64,000 bases of DNA from Nodosilinea nodulosa PCC 7104 (GTDB taxonomy: Bacteria; Cyanobacteriota; Cyanobacteriia; Phormidesmidales; Phormidesmidaceae): contig NZ_JH976537.1 in NCBI RefSeq assembly GCF_000309385.1, positions 5,715,178 to 5,779,177 on the forward strand, read 5' to 3'. Under the pieces are notes generated by a model. That model saw nothing but the letters and a program-made list of their open reading frames with translations, was not told the origin of the DNA and did not search any database. Below are positions 32,632 through 41,760 of the stretch, in pieces (positions within the stretch are counted from its first letter, which is position 1; the number at the start of each line of letters is the position of its first letter). Both the position numbers and the translations under genes were made by a program.

Positions 32632-34938
32632 ATGGCCAAGCGATCGCTGAGGGCCTCCCCCGCTGGTATTCAGCGGGCTAAGCGGGCGTTTGCACTCAAG
32701 GGGTGGACCCAGGACAACCTAGCCGGGGAGGTGAATCTCAAGACCCGGCAGCCGGTCTGGCGATTTTTTACCGGGCAACCGGTCGATCGGCAGGTATTTG
32801 TGGAAATTTGCCAGGTGCTCGATCTCGACTGGCGCGAGATTGCCGCCGACCCGCCCGCCGACTTTGTCGAGCCTGGGGAACGGTTGACCCCGCCGCCGTT
32901 GACGGTGGATAAGCTGGTGGCCGAGGTGCGATCGCAGCACTACGACACCCTTCAGCACCAGTGCGGCATTTTGCAGCTGCTCGACATCAACCGCCCGGTC
33001 AACATTGATGACATCTACGTGGATGTCAACATTCTCGCAGCCGTCGCCAACCAGCAGTGGTTGGACATTGCAGAGCTCAATACCCTGGCTCCGACCGAGT
33101 TTGGCCGAGTAGGGCTGGGAGGGGTTGAGATTCCCCAACTGTCCGGTATGGAGGCGGTAGAAACCTACTCAAAACTGAGGGTTCTGGGCAAGCCGGGGGT
33201 GGGCAAAACCACCTTGTTGCAGCATCTGGCTGTGCAGTGCAACCAGGGCGAGTTTGCCGCCGACCAGGTACCCATTTTTATGGCCCTGAGGGAGTTTGCT
33301 GAAGCCGCCAACCGCCGGGACGACAGCAGCCTGTTTAGCTACATTCACCAAACCCTTGGCCTCACCACCGCCCAGCTCGAAACCCTGCTCAGCGAGGGGC
33401 GCATGCTGGTGTTAATGGACGGCATGGATGAGGTGCTCAACCAGGACATCAGCGCCGTTATTCGAGAGATTCGCAGTTTCTCAGACCAGTACCACCGCAA
33501 CCGCTACGTGGTGTCGTGCCGTACAGCGGCCCAAAAGCTGGCCCTGCACGGCTTTACCGATGTCGAAATCGCCCCCTTTAGCCCGGCGCAAATTGCCACC
33601 TTTGCCCAAAAGTGGTTTGTCGCCCTGGGCCGAGCCGCCACCCCCGAGGGGCAGGCCAAGGCAGCCAAATTTGTCGAAAAACTGGATCTGCCCGAAAACT
33701 GGCAGTTTCGCCAGCTCGTCGTCACGCCACTATTTTTGCACCTGGCCTGCTGGCTATTTCAGGGGGAGGGGCAGTTTCCCAGCAAGCGCACGGCCTTTTA
33801 TAAACAGGGCCTCGACCTGCTGCTGGGCAAGTGGGATGAGACCAAGGGCGTGGAGCGCGACGATATTTACCGGGGTTTTTTGCTGCCCCAAAAAATGAAG
33901 CTGCTGAGCCAGCTCGCCGCCGTCACCTTTGAGCAGGGGCAGTACTTTTTTGAGCAGCGCACCATCGAGCAATACATCGAAGACTACCTGCAAAACCTGC
34001 CCGGCACCCTGCTCGAACCCGAAGAACTCCAGCTCGAAAGCGAGGCGATGCTAAAGGCGATCGAGGCCCAGCACGGGCTGCTGATCGAGCGAGCGCGGGG
34101 TATTTTTTCCTTCTCTTACCTGGCGTTTCAAGAATACCTGACGGCGCGCAAGATTGTCGCCACCCACAACCTCAGCGCCCTAGAGCAGGCCCTGGGCGGG
34201 CTGGTGGACCACATCACCGACCCCCACTGGCGCGAGGTGTTTTTGCTCACCGCCGCCATGCTGCGCAGCGCCGACTCTCTCGTGCAGCTGATGAAGCAGG
34301 AGATCGATGCTCTGGTAGCCCAAGACCCCCACCTGCAAGACTTTTTAATGTGGGCCAGCGAAAAATCTCAGGCCATACCCGCCGAGCCCAAGCTGGCCAC
34401 CACCCGCGCCTTTTACCTGGCCCTGGCCCAAAGCCCCCACGCCGCCGACCAGTTTGCCCTGGCCAGCACCCTCGATCAGGGCGTCTTTTTAGATGCGGCC
34501 TTAGAAAGCCTGCTGGTAGAATTTGCCCGCGACCACAGCCGAGATTTTGCCTACGTGCACGCCTGTAGCGAGGCGCTCAACAACATTTTGGTGATGGTGA
34601 TCGACGCCGGGTTTTACAAATCGATCCAGCAGCTGAGAGATCGGCTGCCCGCCTCGCACCACAGCCAAGAACGGCTGCAGGCCTGGTGGCAAGAAAACTA
34701 TGCGGCCTGGGTCGATCAGCTTCAACGGTCGATCGCCGAATACCGCAATATTCACCATCCCTGGCAGTTTAGCCCTGAGCAGCAGCAGGTGCTCAAGCGC
34801 TACTACGACGCCAACCAGCTGCTGGTGGACTGTTTAAACAGCAACTGCGAAGTGACCGCAACCATTCGCCAGGAGATTGAGGCGACGCTGCTGCTGCCCC
34901 AGCAGGAGCTAGAGGACCGGGAGTGGCAGGGGGAGTAG
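32632..34938 (+). CDS. Bacterial NACHT NTPase with N-terminal helix-turn-helix
   Basis: A 768-residue protein. Residues 12-72 are a Cro-like helix-turn-helix (AFALKGWTQDNLAGEVNLKT). A NACHT NTPase follows: Walker A GKPGVGKT (186-193), Walker B LVLMDGMDE (259-267), and a sensor-like YVVSCRTAA. The winged-helix part has FSFSYLAFQEYLTA (about 495-510). The C-terminal region has helices ending YYDANQLLVDCLNSNCEVT, matching the NACHT C-terminal helical domain common in cyanobacteria. bNACHT proteins are known antiphage NLR-like sensors; here the missing separate effector suggests the HTH or C-terminal domain signals. The gene is GC-rich like its surroundings, so it is probably an old resident. Confidence 0.87.
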   Translation: MAKRSLRASPAGIQRAKRAFALKGWTQDNLAGEVNLKTRQPVWRFFTGQPVDRQVFVEICQVLDLDWREIAADPPADFVEPGERLTPPPLTVDKLVAEVRSQHYDTLQHQCGILQLLDINRPVNIDDIYVDVNILAAVANQQWLDIAELNTLAPTEFGRVGLGGVEIPQLSGMEAVETYSKLRVLGKPGVGKTTLLQHLAVQCNQGEFAADQVPIFMALREFAEAANRRDDSSLFSYIHQTLGLTTAQLETLLSEGRMLVLMDGMDEVLNQDISAVIREIRSFSDQYHRNRYVVSCRTAAQKLALHGFTDVEIAPFSPAQIATFAQKWFVALGRAATPEGQAKAAKFVEKLDLPENWQFRQLVVTPLFLHLACWLFQGEGQFPSKRTAFYKQGLDLLLGKWDETKGVERDDIYRGFLLPQKMKLLSQLAAVTFEQGQYFFEQRTIEQYIEDYLQNLPGTLLEPEELQLESEAMLKAIEAQHGLLIERARGIFSFSYLAFQEYLTARKIVATHNLSALEQALGGLVDHITDPHWREVFLLTAAMLRSADSLVQLMKQEIDALVAQDPHLQDFLMWASEKSQAIPAEPKLATTRAFYLALAQSPHAADQFALASTLDQGVFLDAALESLLVEFARDHSRDFAYVHACSEALNNILVMVIDAGFYKSIQQLRDRLPASHHSQERLQAWWQENYAAWVDQLQRSIAEYRNIHHPWQFSPEQQQVLKRYYDANQLLVDCLNSNCEVTATIRQEIEATLLLPQQELEDREWQGE

Positions 34939-35174
34939 GGGGAGTTTTGAGTTTTAGATTGAGGCGGGGGAGCCGTACCCTACGGATAGCGGGATAGAAA
35001 GATGGTAAGGAAATGAAGAAATTTCCTACGGTTTCCACCAAATCAACCGATTCAAACGTGGCTTAAACAGGAGTTGAAACACCGCTGCGACATACTTTAT
35101 GTAAGCGCTACATAACGTCTGCACAACTGCTGAACGGCTAATTTATCAACCGCAAATCTGCGAGGAGATCGATC

Positions 35175-35351
35175 ATGCCACGCCTGATTGGAAAACAGTC
35201 AAATAATAGCTGGTACGTGACGCTGGTTTTGATTGCAGCGATCGCCGCCGCTGGGTCGTTAGAATATCTCGGCGTAATCAACGTCATCCCCGGCTTTGGC
35301 AGGGAGAGATTGTTGAACGAACAGTCTTCCATGCAAAGTAATCGCACCTAA
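35175..35351 (+). CDS. Small single-pass membrane protein (58 residues)
   Basis: A strong ribosome site (GAGGAG) lies 7 bases before the ATG at 35175. The protein has a polar start, one membrane helix (SWYVTLVLIAAIAAAGSLEY, residues 12-31), a VINVIPGFGR stretch and a polar tail. It is followed by stem-loops and then the PRC-barrel gene in the same direction. Small proteins of this design are common in cyanobacteria; no function is known to me. Confidence 0.6.
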   Translation: MPRLIGKQSNNSWYVTLVLIAAIAAAGSLEYLGVINVIPGFGRERLLNEQSSMQSNRT

Positions 35352-35377
35352 AAATACCTCCCTTTCCAAGGGGGACA

Positions 35378-35397
35378 GAGGGGATTTTTATCCCCTC
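35378..35397 (+). terminator. Perfect 8-bp stem-loop downstream of the small membrane protein gene
   Basis: GAGGGGAT and ATCCCCTC pair perfectly around a TTTT loop, 26 bases after the stop codon. There is no clear T-run after the stem, so it may be a dispersed palindromic repeat rather than a factor-independent terminator. Confidence 0.45.
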
Positions 35398-35466
35398 CGC
35401 AGGTAAGTTTTTCCAAGGGTGAGATCTGATCCCCCCGATTTTTACCAGAAAACAATTATCCGTTAT

Positions 35467-35483
35467 CCCCCTTGAAAAGGGGG
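35467..35483 (+). repeat. Short palindrome of the CCCCCTT-AAGGGGG type
   Basis: CCCCCTT-GAA-AAGGGGG forms a perfect 7-bp stem. Related C/G blocks occur at 35360-35375, so the 35350-35490 stretch looks like a small palindromic repeat cluster as found dispersed in cyanobacterial genomes. Confidence 0.45.
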
Positions 35484-35547
35484 CAGACCTTTTTCCAAGC
35501 CAGACCCCTTTCATCAACACCCCACTTTAAAAAAGGACTTTTACACC

Positions 35548-36831
35548 ATGTTTAAAGGTAGAGACTTGATCGGTAAAGCCATCGTCTCCTACGACGCTGG
35601 GGAAAAGTTTGACCTGGTGAAAGACCTAATTTTTGACCAGCAGAGTAACCAGCTGCTGGTCTTTTTGGTGCGGGAGGGGGGCTGGCTCAAGCACGCCCAG
35701 GTGCTCTTGCTCAGCGATGTGCAGGCGATCGGAGTCGATGCGGTGATCACCTCCTCTCAGGGGGCGATCGCCAATGCCCACAGGCTACCCACCATCGGCC
35801 CCATCATTCACCACAACACTATTCTCAAGGGCACCCGCATTCTCACCCTCGATGGTCGTGATCTGGGGGTAATTGTAGATCTCTACTTTGATGAGACCAA
35901 CGGTAAGGTGGATGGCCATGAGGTGTTAGGCGGGCTGTTTGCCGATCCTTACTCGGGGCGATTCTTTGTGCCCGCCATCGACACCCTCAAGATTGGGCGC
36001 GATGTAGCCTTTGTGCCCACCCAGACGGCCCAGCTCATGGAAGAGCAGGTGGGCGGGTTGAGGGGCGCGATGCAAACCGCCAGCGGTCAGCTTCAGGAGA
36101 CCGCCCAAATCACGGGCGATACCCTGCATGAAATGGGGCAAACCGCCAGCGAACGGTTCCAGGCAACGGCCCAGGTGACGGGCCAAAGCCTCCAGGAACT
36201 GGGCCAATCGGCCAACGGTGGGCTCAGCGAAACCGTTCAACTCACCAACGAGCGCCTCCTCCTAGGCCACTCTGCCAACGAAGTGGCCCAAAACCTAGCC
36301 CAACCTCTGCACGGCCTGGGCCGCACCACATCTACGGCCATGACCAAGGCCATCCTTGATCCAGAGGCGCAGAAGGCCTTTGTTACCGGCAAAGTTTCAA
36401 ATCGCGAGGTGATCACTCCGACTGGTAGTTTGCTGGTGCTCCAGGGGCAGCACATCACCCACGAAACTGCCGATGCCGCCGAGGCGCTGGGCGTTTTAGA
36501 TGACCTCTACCGCGCCGTGGGGGGCAGTTGGGCGGTGCCCCCGGAAACCAGGGCAGCGGCAGCAGTGGCCAGGGTTACAGTTGAGCAGGCCGAGGGGCGG
36601 CGATCGCAGCACCTGGTGCGTAATGAAGCAGGCTCGATTTTGGTAGCACCGGGGCAAATTGTTACCCCAGCGGTGATTGAGCGAGCCAAGTTTTACCACC
36701 GCGAGGGGCTGCTGCTGCAAGCGGTGGGCCTGACGGCGGAGGCAGCCCTGCAAAGAAGGGCCAGCAGCGCGGCGGTGGTGGCGGGCGATCGCCTGCAAAA
36801 CACCAGCACTAGCTTTGGCAATCAGCTTTAG
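35548..36831 (+). CDS. PRC-barrel domain protein
   Basis: A 427-residue protein. The N-terminal part holds two PRC-barrel beta domains: GRDLIGKAIVSYDAGEKFDL to about residue 75, and KGTRILTLDGRDLGVIVDLY to about residue 160. The middle (165-265) is a helical, Gln/Thr-rich repeat region (GQLQETAQITGDTLHEMGQT, ERFQATAQVTGQSLQELGQS) that could form a coiled coil or amphipathic surface. The C-terminal part has NREVITPTGSLLVLQGQHIT and SILVAPGQIVTPAVIERAK, which also look like paired beta modules. No signal peptide. PRC-barrels bind RNA or protein partners; the exact role is unknown. A ribosome site AAAGGA precedes the ATG. Confidence 0.85.
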   Translation: MFKGRDLIGKAIVSYDAGEKFDLVKDLIFDQQSNQLLVFLVREGGWLKHAQVLLLSDVQAIGVDAVITSSQGAIANAHRLPTIGPIIHHNTILKGTRILTLDGRDLGVIVDLYFDETNGKVDGHEVLGGLFADPYSGRFFVPAIDTLKIGRDVAFVPTQTAQLMEEQVGGLRGAMQTASGQLQETAQITGDTLHEMGQTASERFQATAQVTGQSLQELGQSANGGLSETVQLTNERLLLGHSANEVAQNLAQPLHGLGRTTSTAMTKAILDPEAQKAFVTGKVSNREVITPTGSLLVLQGQHITHETADAAEALGVLDDLYRAVGGSWAVPPETRAAAAVARVTVEQAEGRRSQHLVRNEAGSILVAPGQIVTPAVIERAKFYHREGLLLQAVGLTAEAALQRRASSAAVVAGDRLQNTSTSFGNQL

Positions 36832-37242
36832 ACCGAGGTAAGAGGGCTTTGGCATTAGGTGCGGCAGACCGCTAACGATCTGCGACACCGCAGCGCTCGG
36901 GCGCTAGAGGCTAAGCACATTCAAGCCGCGCTGGGGTGACCTGTGACTTGCGTGATTTTGGGTCAGCAGGATCAGGCGATTCTCAATGGGGTGAGTTAAT
37001 TACCCACCATTTTCAACTAGTCCGTTAACCTCAACCAATTCACCCATGAAATAAAACTTCTGTATATAACAATAGCCCCATAAATCGATTGACTTTACCA
37101 ATTAAGTAGGTCTAAATACTTCGCAAAAGGATACCAACATGAGTATTAAAGATTGACAGTTCTTCTGGCTCCTGGCTTCTGTCTACCTAATGACAGAATA
37201 TCCCGCGTTGAGTTAATACCCGAAAATAGAAAAGTTCTGATT
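36832..37242 (+). other. Intergenic region, no gene seen
   Basis: About 410 bases. The first 100 bases contain GC-rich inverted segments (GCAGA...TCTGC near 36868-36887) that may end the PRC-barrel transcript. The rest becomes AT-rich and probably holds the promoter of the BON-domain gene. I see no convincing reading frame. Confidence 0.4.
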
Positions 37243-37608
37243 ATGAAGAAAGTGATTACCCTGGTGCTGGGTAGCTTGCTGTTGCTAGGTGCTACAGCCT
37301 ACAGCACTTCGGCTGACTCAGCTAATGCAGACGGCGATCGCGGCAGCAACTCATCCCAGGACGGTGGCGCGGGTAACTCTTTGGCCAACGATGGCCAGCA
37401 AACACCGGGCAATTTGGCCAGCGAGGTGAGTGAGACCCTAGCTACCAATCTACCGGGTAGTCGGCTCACCGTTCAGGTTATAGAAGGGGTCGCAACGATT
37501 AGCGGAAACGTACGCAGTCAAGAGCAGTTTGACAAAATCGAATCTCTAGCGATGGATGTAAAAGGGATTAACTCAGTCTCAATCACTGCCGAAATCGGCC
37601 CAGGCTAA
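37243..37608 (+). CDS. Exported BON-domain protein
   Basis: I prefer the ATG at 37243, because it gives a normal signal peptide (KKVITLVLGSLLLLGATAYS), over a longer start at 37153. After a low-complexity Asp/Gly/Asn/Ser linker (about 25-60), residues 60-118 form a BON domain: SRLTVQVIEGVATISGNVRS, then QEQFDKIESLAMDVKGINSV and SITAEI. BON domains bind phospholipid and are linked to envelope stability under osmotic stress. It stands next to the PRC-barrel gene in what looks like a stress-response neighbourhood. Confidence 0.8.
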   Translation: MKKVITLVLGSLLLLGATAYSTSADSANADGDRGSNSSQDGGAGNSLANDGQQTPGNLASEVSETLATNLPGSRLTVQVIEGVATISGNVRSQEQFDKIESLAMDVKGINSVSITAEIGPG

Positions 37609-37649
37609 GACTCAGTAGCCCATAATTAAGCAGGTCAAAAAGGCACAAA

Positions 37650-38135
37650 ATGAGCATTGTTAAAACCCTAATTGTCAACGCTGATGCCGAATGCCGTTAC
37701 CTTACCCCTGGGGAAGTGGACCAGATCAAAATCTTTGCTGCCAGTGGTGCCCGGCGGATTAGGTTAGTGCAGGCCCTGGCCAATGGCCGCGATCGCATCG
37801 TCAAACAGGCGGCTATGCAACTCTTTCAAAAAAATCCTAGTTTGGTTGCCCCCGGCGGCAACGCCTACGGCAAAGACATGACCGCCACCTGTCTGCGCGA
37901 CATGGACTATTATCTACGCCTGGTCAGCTACGGAGTCGCCGCCGGAGACACCGACCCCATAGAAGAAATTGGCGTGATTGGCGTGCGCCAAATGTACAAC
38001 TCCCTCGGCACCCCAATGGCGGGAATAGCCGAAAGCATTCGCGCCATGAAAACGGCAACCACTTCACTCCTGTCAGCCGAAGACAGCAGTGAGGTTGGCA
38101 CTTATTTCGATTATCTGATTCAGGTATTTCGGTAG
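37650..38135 (+). CDS. Allophycocyanin alpha-type subunit paralogue
   Basis: A 161-residue phycobiliprotein of the allophycocyanin alpha family. It keeps the bilin cysteine and its surroundings ([19 protein letters not shown]81), the [14 protein letters not shown] segment, [15 protein letters not shown] and the closing YFDYLIQ. It differs at many usually invariant sites ([34 protein letters not shown]), and some residues recall ApcD (MYNSLG, IRAMK). No apcB, linker or other phycobilisome gene is adjacent, so it is an orphan paralogue, perhaps for a special core position or for stress light conditions. Which paralogue it is cannot be fixed here. Confidence 0.85.
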   Translation: MSIVKTLIVNADAECRYLTPGEVDQIKIFAASGARRIRLVQALANGRDRIVKQAAMQLFQKNPSLVAPGGNAYGKDMTATCLRDMDYYLRLVSYGVAAGDTDPIEEIGVIGVRQMYNSLGTPMAGIAESIRAMKTATTSLLSAEDSSEVGTYFDYLIQVFR

Positions 38136-38169
38136 GCTACCCCAACCTGACATTTAAACGGATACTTCC

Positions 38170-38388
38170 ATGACTATCAACCTTGCTACATCTGTCTCTG
38201 CGCTCGAAACAGCTTATGGTTGCCGCAGCGCGATCGCTCAAAAGCAATCTGTAGGGGTTAGGCATCTCTGTCCCTGCTGCTCATACACCTTGCTGCGTCA
38301 CGTGCGATCGAACCAGGTGTACTGGCGCTGCAGCCGCTGTTATCAAGCCATGCCCTTACTGGGAGATGGCGTCGTTTTTATCGCTTAG
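38170..38388 (+). CDS. Small zinc-ribbon protein
   Basis: A 72-residue protein whose C-terminal half carries two CxxC pairs, LCPCCSYTLLRHVRSNQVYW followed by RCSRCYQAMPLL, spaced as in a zinc ribbon. The N-terminal 25 residues are unstructured. It lies 35 bases after the allophycocyanin-like gene, so it may share its transcript. Small cyanobacterial proteins with this finger are of unknown function; nucleic-acid or protein binding is possible. Confidence 0.65.
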   Translation: MTINLATSVSALETAYGCRSAIAQKQSVGVRHLCPCCSYTLLRHVRSNQVYWRCSRCYQAMPLLGDGVVFIA

Positions 38389-38448
38389 CCGGCTGTACTG
38401 CCTAGTGGTTCTTCCACCTGAATCATCTATTTCAGCGGAGTCATCAAG

Positions 38449-38994
38449 ATGTCTTATAAAAGTCAGATTCTTCCCAAAACTGACCTATTCAAGGATGTTC
38501 AGATTCTGGTTGTTGACAATGATACCGACAGTCGAGACCTATACGCATTTTTGTTTGAAACCTACGGCGCTCAGGTAGCGAGCATGGAGTCAATTGCCGA
38601 CGCCTTGACTCATTTAGAATGCTTCATCCCCGATATTTTGATCTGCGAAACGAGATTCTGCAATGAAGACATCCTGACACTGATTCAGAGAATAAAGACT
38701 GTTGATCTAGATCGAAGACGGGTAATCCCAACCCCGATTCTAACTGTTTCAGCTTATTACTCAGCCAATTTCATCTATAATCTGTTAGCAATGGTTGAAA
38801 ACCATCTACTTAAGCCAATTGATATCGATTGCTTGGTTGACGAAGTTTGGAATTTAGTTAATCCGTTGAAAAAGCCCCAAAAAGCCAACATCAAAGACTG
38901 GGTCATGAAACACATAACCCAAACTAAGCAGCAGGCTGTTGCCAAAACGCATTCTATAGAGGTGCCTAGCCATAGCGACGGCCAGTTCGCTTAA
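38449..38994 (+). CDS. Atypical response-regulator receiver protein
   Basis: A stand-alone receiver domain with a 50-residue tail and no output domain. The fold markers are clear: VQILVVDNDTDSRDLYAFLF (acidic D23 and D25), LTVSAY (switch Ser101) and HLLKPIDI (K122). At the phospho-acceptor position the usual Asp is Glu67 (PDILICETRF). Glu there often mimics the phosphorylated state, so the protein may be constitutively active or regulated by binding. The tail is Lys/Gln-rich. It may act with the neighbouring phycobiliprotein and zinc-ribbon genes. Confidence 0.8.
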   Translation: MSYKSQILPKTDLFKDVQILVVDNDTDSRDLYAFLFETYGAQVASMESIADALTHLECFIPDILICETRFCNEDILTLIQRIKTVDLDRRRVIPTPILTVSAYYSANFIYNLLAMVENHLLKPIDIDCLVDEVWNLVNPLKKPQKANIKDWVMKHITQTKQQAVAKTHSIEVPSHSDGQFA

Positions 38995-39191
38995 GTTATC
39001 GGGAACCGTCATCAGAAAAGGCTCAGGCGGCAAGTTGGCAGGAACAACCCTTTGAATATAGGTAACCTGAGTGAAGTTCACCGCAGGAATGTAAAAAATA
39101 ACTACATTATAAAACAAATCATACCTTCACTTAGACAGGTGAGTGAGACATTTTTGAGTAATCATCTGTGCCAGCGTCGCCCTTCTGAAAT

Positions 39192-39473
39192 ATGGCCTAC
39201 CTCCTTTCTCTGTTAAGTTCTAAGTCGTCAGATCAAACTCTACGACAGAGCCTGTTGCCCATCCTTTGCTACTACATAAATAGCACAACGGACATTCAGA
39301 TTGTGCGAGTTATGGATGAGGCAAAACTTCATTTTGAGCGCGTTGTATTTCCAGCGGAACGAGTTTTGTTTGAGACATTCCCAGAATCCTATCTAGAAAT
39401 TCACTCGCCTTTTCCAGACGGGGATCGGACAACTCGCTCTGAGTGCAGATTTTTTCAGATCAATGAACGATAA
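39192..39473 (+). CDS. DUF1830 family protein
   Basis: A 93-residue cyanobacterial protein with the DUF1830 core: ILCYYINSTTDIQIVRV, then HFERVVFPAERVLFETFPES and YLEIHSP. The role is unknown; members are restricted to cyanobacteria. It overlaps the next small membrane-protein gene by 11 bases. Confidence 0.85.
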   Translation: MAYLLSLLSSKSSDQTLRQSLLPILCYYINSTTDIQIVRVMDEAKLHFERVVFPAERVLFETFPESYLEIHSPFPDGDRTTRSECRFFQINER

Positions 39474-39690
39474 ACCACCAATAGCCATCTTTCAGAAGAC
39501 CCTATGGCCAAAGGTCTATCCGACGACCTACCCTTCCCCACGGCAGCAGCAAAAATATATTTTGCTAGGAATTGGAGCCATTCTTTTTGTGGCAGTTTGG
39601 TATGGGTTTCTTTTTCGGTTAGTTAAAAACTCTGGCTGGGTTCGCCCTCGCCTAGGCATTACGGTTGATTTGTCCGCTATGAGGACGTAA
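39463..39690 (+). CDS. Small membrane protein (75 residues)
   Basis: One clear membrane helix (KYILLGIGAILFVAVWYGFL, residues about 31-50), a Pro-rich cytoplasmic or lumenal N-terminus and a basic C-terminal tail (VKNSGWVRPRLG). Its start lies inside the DUF1830 gene and it ends 2 bases before the glucan-enzyme gene, so the three are one operon. No family function known to me. Confidence 0.65.
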   Translation: MNDKPPIAIFQKTLWPKVYPTTYPSPRQQQKYILLGIGAILFVAVWYGFLFRLVKNSGWVRPRLGITVDLSAMRT

Positions 39691-39692
39691 TC

Positions 39693-41480
39693 GTGGGCGT
39701 TACGACCAATATCAAGGGTATGGGTTCGATGCTGCACTCCCAGGGAGTAGCGTTTCGGGTGTGGGCTCCTTATGCGCAGCAAGTATCGGTGATTGGCTGC
39801 TTTAACGACTGGGACAGCACCCGTCATCCCATGCAGGCTGAGGAAAATGGCTACTGGTATGCCAACGTAGCTGAGGCTCGGGCAGGCGACCAGTATCGGT
39901 TTCTACTGTCTACGCCCCAGGGAGAGTTCAAGCGCATTGATCCCTATGCTCGCGAGGTGACCAACTCGGTGGGCAATGCGATTGTCCACAATCTGAATTT
40001 TGATTGGCAGGGGGATGATTTTCAGATTGCGCCATGGAATCAACTAGTCATTTACGAACTCCATATCGGCACCTTTAACGACCAGACTGACCTCAACAAT
40101 CCTGGCCAGTTTTCTTCGGTGACCGCACGGCTAGAACATTTGCAAAAACTGGGGGTCAATGCCATTCAGATTATGCCGGTGGGCGAGTTTGCGGGCGATC
40201 GCTCCTGGGGCTATAACCCCGCCCATATTTTCTCCGTAGAGATGGCCTACGGCGGCCCACTGGCGTTCAAGCAGTTCGTCAAACGTGCCCATCAGGCCGG
40301 TATCGCGGTGATTTTGGACGTGGTTTATAACCACTTCGGCCCCAGCGATCTCGACCTCTGGCAGTTTGATGGCTGGAGTGAGAACGATCACGGCGGCATC
40401 TATTTCTACAACGACGACCGGGCCACAACACCGTGGGGCGAAACTCGCCCCGACTATGGCCGGGGCGAAGTGCGTCAATACATTCTCGATAACGCCTATA
40501 TGTGGCTGCAGGAGTATCACGTTGACGGCCTCCGATTCGACTCCACACTCTACATTCGCACGGTCAATGGTTCTAATGACTGGGATCTGCCGGAGGGCTG
40601 GAGCCTGCTCCAAGCCATCAACGACCTCGTTGCGCGAAAATTCCCCGGTCGAATTACCATCGCCGAAGACCTGCGCAACAACAACTGGCTCACTAAGGAT
40701 GTGGGTGCGGGCGGGGCCGGATTCAGCACCCAGTGGGATGCCAACTTTGTCCACCCCATTCGTCAGGCGGTGATTGCCTCAGACGATGAGCAACGTTCCC
40801 TAACGGCCATCCGCGACGCCATCGGCTATCGCTATAACGATGACGCCTTCGAGCGGGTGATCTATAGCGAATCCCACGATGCCGTTGCCAACGGCCATGC
40901 TCGCTTACCCCAGGAGATTAGCCTGAACGACCCCAAGGGCTGGTATGCCCAAAAGCGATCGACCCTGGCGGCGGCGATGGTCTTCACTGCTCCGGGCATC
41001 CCCATGCTGTTTCAGGGACAAGAATTTCTGGAGGGGGGCTGGTTTCGCGACACAGTGCCCGTCGATTGGGATCAAGACGATGAATTTCACGGCATTGTGC
41101 GACTGTACCACGACCTGATTCAGTTGCGGCTTAGCCGGGACGGCTTTACCCGTGGCCTCTGCGGGCAATCCATTCAGGTCTACCACCTGCACGACGATCG
41201 CAAGGTGATCGCTTTTCACCGCTGGGATCAGGGGGGCACCGGGGATGACGTGGTGGTAGTCGCTAACTTCTTCCACGCAGCCCAGGATAACTACACCATC
41301 GGCTTCCCGGCAGCAGGCACCTGGAAGCTCCGATTCAACAGCGATTGGCGCGGCTATAACGACGACTTTAGCAACCATTTCAGCACCGATGCGATCGCAG
41401 CACCAGGCTCCTACGACGGACTACCCTGGCATGGGTCAATTTCCATCGGCCCCTATAGTGTGCTGATTTTTTCGCAGTAA
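39693..41480 (+). CDS. GH13 alpha-glucan branching-type enzyme
   Basis: A 595-residue amylase-superfamily enzyme starting with GTG. Residues 15-95 are a CBM48 domain (FRVWAPYAQQVSVIGCFNDW). The catalytic barrel shows ILDVVYNHFG, nucleophile D283 in GLRFDSTLY, acid E325 in ITIAEDLRN and the third motif SESHD (H395, D396). A beta-sandwich ends the chain. The best fit is a short branching enzyme or a related glycosyl-trehalose hydrolase; the usual GlgB length is longer (over 700). It may make or trim glycogen-like glucan or osmolyte precursors during stress. It lies in an operon after two small genes. Confidence 0.85.
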   Translation: MGVTTNIKGMGSMLHSQGVAFRVWAPYAQQVSVIGCFNDWDSTRHPMQAEENGYWYANVAEARAGDQYRFLLSTPQGEFKRIDPYAREVTNSVGNAIVHNLNFDWQGDDFQIAPWNQLVIYELHIGTFNDQTDLNNPGQFSSVTARLEHLQKLGVNAIQIMPVGEFAGDRSWGYNPAHIFSVEMAYGGPLAFKQFVKRAHQAGIAVILDVVYNHFGPSDLDLWQFDGWSENDHGGIYFYNDDRATTPWGETRPDYGRGEVRQYILDNAYMWLQEYHVDGLRFDSTLYIRTVNGSNDWDLPEGWSLLQAINDLVARKFPGRITIAEDLRNNNWLTKDVGAGGAGFSTQWDANFVHPIRQAVIASDDEQRSLTAIRDAIGYRYNDDAFERVIYSESHDAVANGHARLPQEISLNDPKGWYAQKRSTLAAAMVFTAPGIPMLFQGQEFLEGGWFRDTVPVDWDQDDEFHGIVRLYHDLIQLRLSRDGFTRGLCGQSIQVYHLHDDRKVIAFHRWDQGGTGDDVVVVANFFHAAQDNYTIGFPAAGTWKLRFNSDWRGYNDDFSNHFSTDAIAAPGSYDGLPWHGSISIGPYSVLIFSQ

Positions 41481-41760
41481 GATCTTTGGCTGAGGCGGGC
41501 GAGCAAAAAGCTTAATGCTAAATAGGAAGGCCAACTTAAACCCAGCTTCAGTTTCCAGGTTTAGACTCCGCTCAACCCTCTGCCCAGCAACGGATCGAGC
41601 ATTAAGCAGAGTCGAAATGCGACTTATCTTATAGATAATCAGACCTATTTACTCACGAGGAATTATCATTTGAGAAGTATCACCCATTTTGGAGTTGCTT
41701 GGCGAAGTTATTCATAGCTCTTTTTTGTTGATATAGCTGTTTAAAAACGGAGTAAATTGC

